A DNA stretch of 16,441 bases from JAKOQB01 sp036824465 (GTDB taxonomy: Bacteria; Pseudomonadota; Gammaproteobacteria; Burkholderiales; Burkholderiaceae_F): positions 1 through 16,441 of the forward strand of contig DAITAC010000087.1 of the NCBI GenBank assembly GCA_036824465.1. The letters are read 5' to 3'. This document shows, in pieces, positions 13,848 through 16,441 of the stretch. The notes under the pieces are model-generated. The model did no database searches, had not been told where the DNA came from, and worked only from the letters and a program-made list of their open reading frames with translations. The position numbers and the translations under genes were made by a program. Numbering within the stretch: position 1 is the first letter of the stretch; each line of letters begins with the position of its first letter.

Positions 13848-15043
13848 TCCTGCGCGACTCGGTCTTCCTCGCGCTGCGCGCGATCACTGCGCACCGGTTG
13901 CGCAGCTTTCTCACGCTGCTCGGCATCGGCGTGGGCATCGGGGCGGTGATCCTGCTGACCTCGATCGGCGAAGGCATCCATCGCTTCGTGCTGGCGGAGT
14001 TCTCCCAGTTCGGCACCAATGTGATCGGCATCGCGCCCGGACGGATCGAAGCCTCGGGCGGCCCGCCGGGCCTGCCGACGTCCGTGCGGCCGTTGACGTT
14101 CGAAGATGCGCGTGCGCTGGAGCGGATTGCGAACGTGGTCGCGGTGGTGCCGACGGCTTCCGGTAACTCCGAAGTCGCAGGCAACAGTCGCGTTCGGCGG
14201 ACCACGATCTTCGGTGGCAGCGCAGCGATGCTGCAGGTGTTCAACGTCCGCGTTCGTGTCGGACAGTTTCTGCCGCAGGAGGAGGCCGGCGAGGCGCGTA
14301 ACTTTGTCGTCCTTGGTCCCAAGCTGAAGGAAGAACTCTTCGGTGCGGGCAATGCGCTCGGCACGCGGGTGCGCATCGGCGGACTGCAGTTCCGCGTGGT
14401 CGGCGTGCTGGAGGCGAAGGGCCAGTTCCTCGGCATCGACCTGGACGACACGGCCTACATTCCCGCCGCGCGCGCGCTGGAGCTCTTCAATCGCGACGGC
14501 TTGACCGAGATTCATCTTTCATATGCGGAGGGCGCATCGGCTGCGCGCGTGGCGGCCGATGCAAGGCGGCTACTGACCGCGCGCCATGGTCGCGAGGATT
14601 TCACCATCACGACGCAGGAGGACATGCTGCGCACGCTCGGCAACATCCTCGACATCCTGACAATGGCGGTCGCGGGGTTGGGCAGCATTTCGCTGCTGGT
14701 CGGCGGCGTGGGCATCGTCACCATCATGACGATCGCGGTCGCGGAGCGCACCAGCGAAGTCGGCTTGATGCTTGCGCTCGGCGCACAGCGGCACACGATC
14801 CTGGGTCTCTTTCTCGGTGAGGCAATCGTGCTCGCCGCGCTCGGCGGCGTTTTTGGACTCGTGCTCGGGTTCGGACTGGCGCAAGCGATTCATGCCGCGG
14901 TGCCCGCGCTGCCGGTGCACACGCCGTTGCTCTATGCAGTGCTGGCCGAACTGGTCGCCGCCGCCATCGGGCTGGCGGCAGGTGTGCTGCCGGCGCGCCG
15001 CGCCTCGCGGCTCGATCCGGTCGAGTCGTTGCGGGCTGAGTAG
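13844..15043 (+). CDS. MacB-type ABC permease, second of two paralogues
   Basis: The product has 399 residues. ATG 13844 overlaps the stop of the first permease by 4 bases (ATGA). The layout is the same: helix 1 at about 21-42, a periplasmic domain to about 265, then helices near 272-298, 322-346 and 362-383. It keeps the stronger family signature, with G-G-V-G-I-V at 287-292, A-E-R-T-S-E-V-G-L-M-L-A-L-G-A at 300-314, and L-P-A-R-R-A-S-R-L-D-P-V-E-S-L-R at 382-397. Against the first permease it shares the G-x-N-V/L-I-x-I/V-x-P-G-R turn and the F-R-V-x-G-V-L strand, so the two are old duplicates. They may form a heterodimer with two ATPase copies. The adaptor at 6549 is the likely periplasmic partner. 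Confidence 0.93.
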   Translation: MILRDSVFLALRAITAHRLRSFLTLLGIGVGIGAVILLTSIGEGIHRFVLAEFSQFGTNVIGIAPGRIEASGGPPGLPTSVRPLTFEDARALERIANVVAVVPTASGNSEVAGNSRVRRTTIFGGSAAMLQVFNVRVRVGQFLPQEEAGEARNFVVLGPKLKEELFGAGNALGTRVRIGGLQFRVVGVLEAKGQFLGIDLDDTAYIPAARALELFNRDGLTEIHLSYAEGASAARVAADARRLLTARHGREDFTITTQEDMLRTLGNILDILTMAVAGLGSISLLVGGVGIVTIMTIAVAERTSEVGLMLALGAQRHTILGLFLGEAIVLAALGGVFGLVLGFGLAQAIHAAVPALPVHTPLLYAVLAELVAAAIGLAAGVLPARRASRLDPVESLRAE

Positions 15044-15085
15044 ATCGTCCTGCTGCCGGCGCGCCTTCCGGGAGGGAGATAGGCC

Positions 15086-15112
15086 ATCGGGCATTCGCGC
15101 GATTGCGCCGAT
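15086..15112 (+). terminator. Imperfect long hairpin after the ABC operon, possible terminator
   Basis: ATCGGGCATTCG (from 15086) pairs with the region ending CCGAT at 15112 with one mismatch and one bulge. The pieces are ATCGG/CCGAT, GCA/TGC and TCG/CGA around a 4-base GCGC loop. It starts 42 bases after the second permease stop. There is no T run. The remaining bases to the next ATG at 15232 hold no other gene. Confidence 0.4.
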
Positions 15113-15231
15113 CGAATGTGGGAATTGTCAACAACCCGAAACCGAGGTGTGTCCCACTGGCGGTATCGATGTCCAAGGGCGAGCGCGATCGCGTGCTGGC
15201 CGCGTTGAACGTCGTTCAAGCGGAGGATCCG

Positions 15232-16441
15232 ATGCGCAACAGATCAGGCAGGCTGTTCCTGACGGCCGTGCTGGCGACGGCAGCGGCGTTTGTGTCGCTG
15301 GCACAGGCGGCGCAGGACAATCGTTACTACGGCGGCGCCTACAACGCCGCCTACGACGGCCGGGGTCACTTCGACCTCGGCCGGATGCTGCACGACCAGC
15401 GCGTGCAGCTTGGTCCGCGACCCTTCTTTCTCGTGGAGGGCATGGACGCGGGCCCGCTCAAGGACCGGCTGATGTTGTGCAAGGACGGCCCGTTCTATCG
15501 CAGCGATTTCTCGATTGCCCACCGGGGCGCGGCATTGCAGTTCCCCGAGCATACGAAGGAAGCGGCGCAAGCAGGCGCGCGCATGGGCGCCGGCATCCTG
15601 GAGTGCGACGTCACCTTCACGATGGACGGTCAGCTGGTTTGCCGCCACGACGAATGCGACCTGCACACGACGACCAACATCGTCGCGACCGCACTGAACA
15701 GCCAATGCACGGTGCCGTGGACCGGACCGGTGCCAGCCAATCCGGCGCCCAGGTGCTGCACCAGTGACCTGACGCTTGCGCAGTTCAAGTCGCTGAAAGG
15801 CAAGATGGACGCGTCTGTTCCGAGCGCGCCGACGCCCCAGGCTTACCTCGGCGGCACGGCAAGCTGGCGCACTGATCTGTACAACAGCCGCGGGACCTTG
15901 ATGAAGCACTCCGAGTACATCCAGATCGTCAAGGGGCTCGGCGGCAAGTTCACGCCGGAACTGAAATACCCGAACAACCCGGACCGTGTCGTCGCCATCT
16001 TCGGCAGCCAGGCCAACTATGCGCAGAAGATGATCGACGAGTACAAGGCCGCCGGCATTCCGCCGAGCCAGGTCTGGGCGCAGTCATTCTTCGTCGGCGA
16101 CATCCTGTACTGGATCCAGAACGTACCGCAGTTCGGCAAGCAGGCGGTCTTCCTCGATTCCAGCGCATATCCGGCGCGCCTGTCGGTCGCCGAGCTCAAT
16201 CAGCTCAAGGCGCAGGGCGTGCGGATCTTCGCGCCGCCGATGCAGTCGCTGCTCGCGTTGAACGCCAGCAACGAGATCGTGCCGTCGCAGTACGCGCTCG
16301 ACATCAAGGCGGCCGGGCTTGACATCATCACGTGGACGTTCGAGCGCGTCGATCTGCGCACCGGTGCTGCGGGCAAGGGCAGCTATTACGCGTTCGACCC
16401 GACCGGCGCTGCGGTGAAGAAGGACAGCGACATGTACAAGG
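15232..16441 (+). CDS. Secreted glycerophosphodiester phosphodiesterase (partial, runs off the window)
   Basis: The frame is open from ATG 15232 to the right edge, giving 403 codons with no stop. GGAGG at 15222-15226 lies 5 bases upstream and fixes the start. The frame also extends to ATG 15169, but that has no ribosome site and would bury the signal peptide. Residues 1-27 are a clear signal peptide (R-N-R, hydrophobic 8-23, cleavage at A-Q-A-A). GDPD motifs are I-A-H-R-G-A with His97 and Arg98, F-P-E-H-T with Glu106, L-E-C-D-V with Glu124 and Asp126, R-H-D with His139, and P-E-L-K-Y-P with Glu243 and Lys245. Several cysteines (83, 125, 137, 142, 159, 175, 176) suggest disulfides. The enzyme hydrolyses glycerophosphodiesters in the periplasm to glycerol-3-phosphate and an alcohol. 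It belongs to the larger secreted GDPDs with an extra N-terminal region. Confidence 0.92.
   Translation, partial: MRNRSGRLFLTAVLATAAAFVSLAQAAQDNRYYGGAYNAAYDGRGHFDLGRMLHDQRVQLGPRPFFLVEGMDAGPLKDRLMLCKDGPFYRSDFSIAHRGAALQFPEHTKEAAQAGARMGAGILECDVTFTMDGQLVCRHDECDLHTTTNIVATALNSQCTVPWTGPVPANPAPRCCTSDLTLAQFKSLKGKMDASVPSAPTPQAYLGGTASWRTDLYNSRGTLMKHSEYIQIVKGLGGKFTPELKYPNNPDRVVAIFGSQANYAQKMIDEYKAAGIPPSQVWAQSFFVGDILYWIQNVPQFGKQAVFLDSSAYPARLSVAELNQLKAQGVRIFAPPMQSLLALNASNEIVPSQYALDIKAAGLDIITWTFERVDLRTGAAGKGSYYAFDPTGAAVKKDSDMYK

Noticed and set aside
15169..15231. Upstream in-frame ATG for the phosphodiesterase
   Set aside because: It has no ribosome site and would place 21 charged residues before the signal peptide. 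GGAGG supports ATG 15232.
1..16441. Mobile elements, CRISPR arrays, tRNA genes or a frameshifted gene
   Set aside because: I saw no transposase or integrase motif, no regularly spaced repeats and no cloverleaf. Every family-assigned complete gene reads through without a break.

Overview
The window is a GC-rich, gene-dense stretch of a proteobacterial chromosome. The gene content fits a betaproteobacterium, probably Burkholderiales or a relative: a PHA synthase, an orphan TAXI-type (TRAP-associated) solute-binding protein, a MacB-type efflux system, a nitrilase and two Gfa-like proteins. That assignment is inference, because no rRNA or other phylogenetic marker is present. I saw no tRNA, rRNA, CRISPR array, insertion sequence or prophage gene.

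Layout. Bases 1-83 are the tail of a short-chain dehydrogenase. Bases 174-4156 hold small plus-strand genes that look like accessory or stress metabolism: a two-helix membrane protein, two Gfa-family zinc proteins that bracket an exported alpha/beta hydrolase and an NTF2-like protein, then two unrelated GNAT acetyltransferases. Next come a nitrilase (4391-5338) and a third GNAT (5348-5830), a hairpin-rich spacer of about 300 bases, and a small DUF167/YggU protein (6135-6359).

The second half is built around an ABC-type efflux system whose parts are split. A membrane-anchored periplasmic adaptor lies at 6549-7715. Its likely ATPase and two paralogous MacB-type permeases lie at 11929-15043 and are translationally coupled. 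Between them sit a PHA synthase (7875-9713, plus strand) and a convergent minus-strand pair: a zinc-ribbon single-pass membrane protein (10811-11692) followed after 4 bases by a TAXI-type periplasmic binding protein (9772-10806). The window ends inside a secreted glycerophosphodiester phosphodiesterase that starts at 15232.

The strongest candidate for something undescribed is the minus-strand pair. Both proteins end in a cysteine-bracketed motif of identical spacing, C-T-x5-L-x-L-C, although the rest of the two sequences is unrelated. There is no TRAP permease nearby. This suggests a two-protein envelope module, not an ordinary transporter. A second oddity is a 13-codon mini-ORF just upstream of the nitrilase that resembles the nitrilase N-terminus in protein and DNA.
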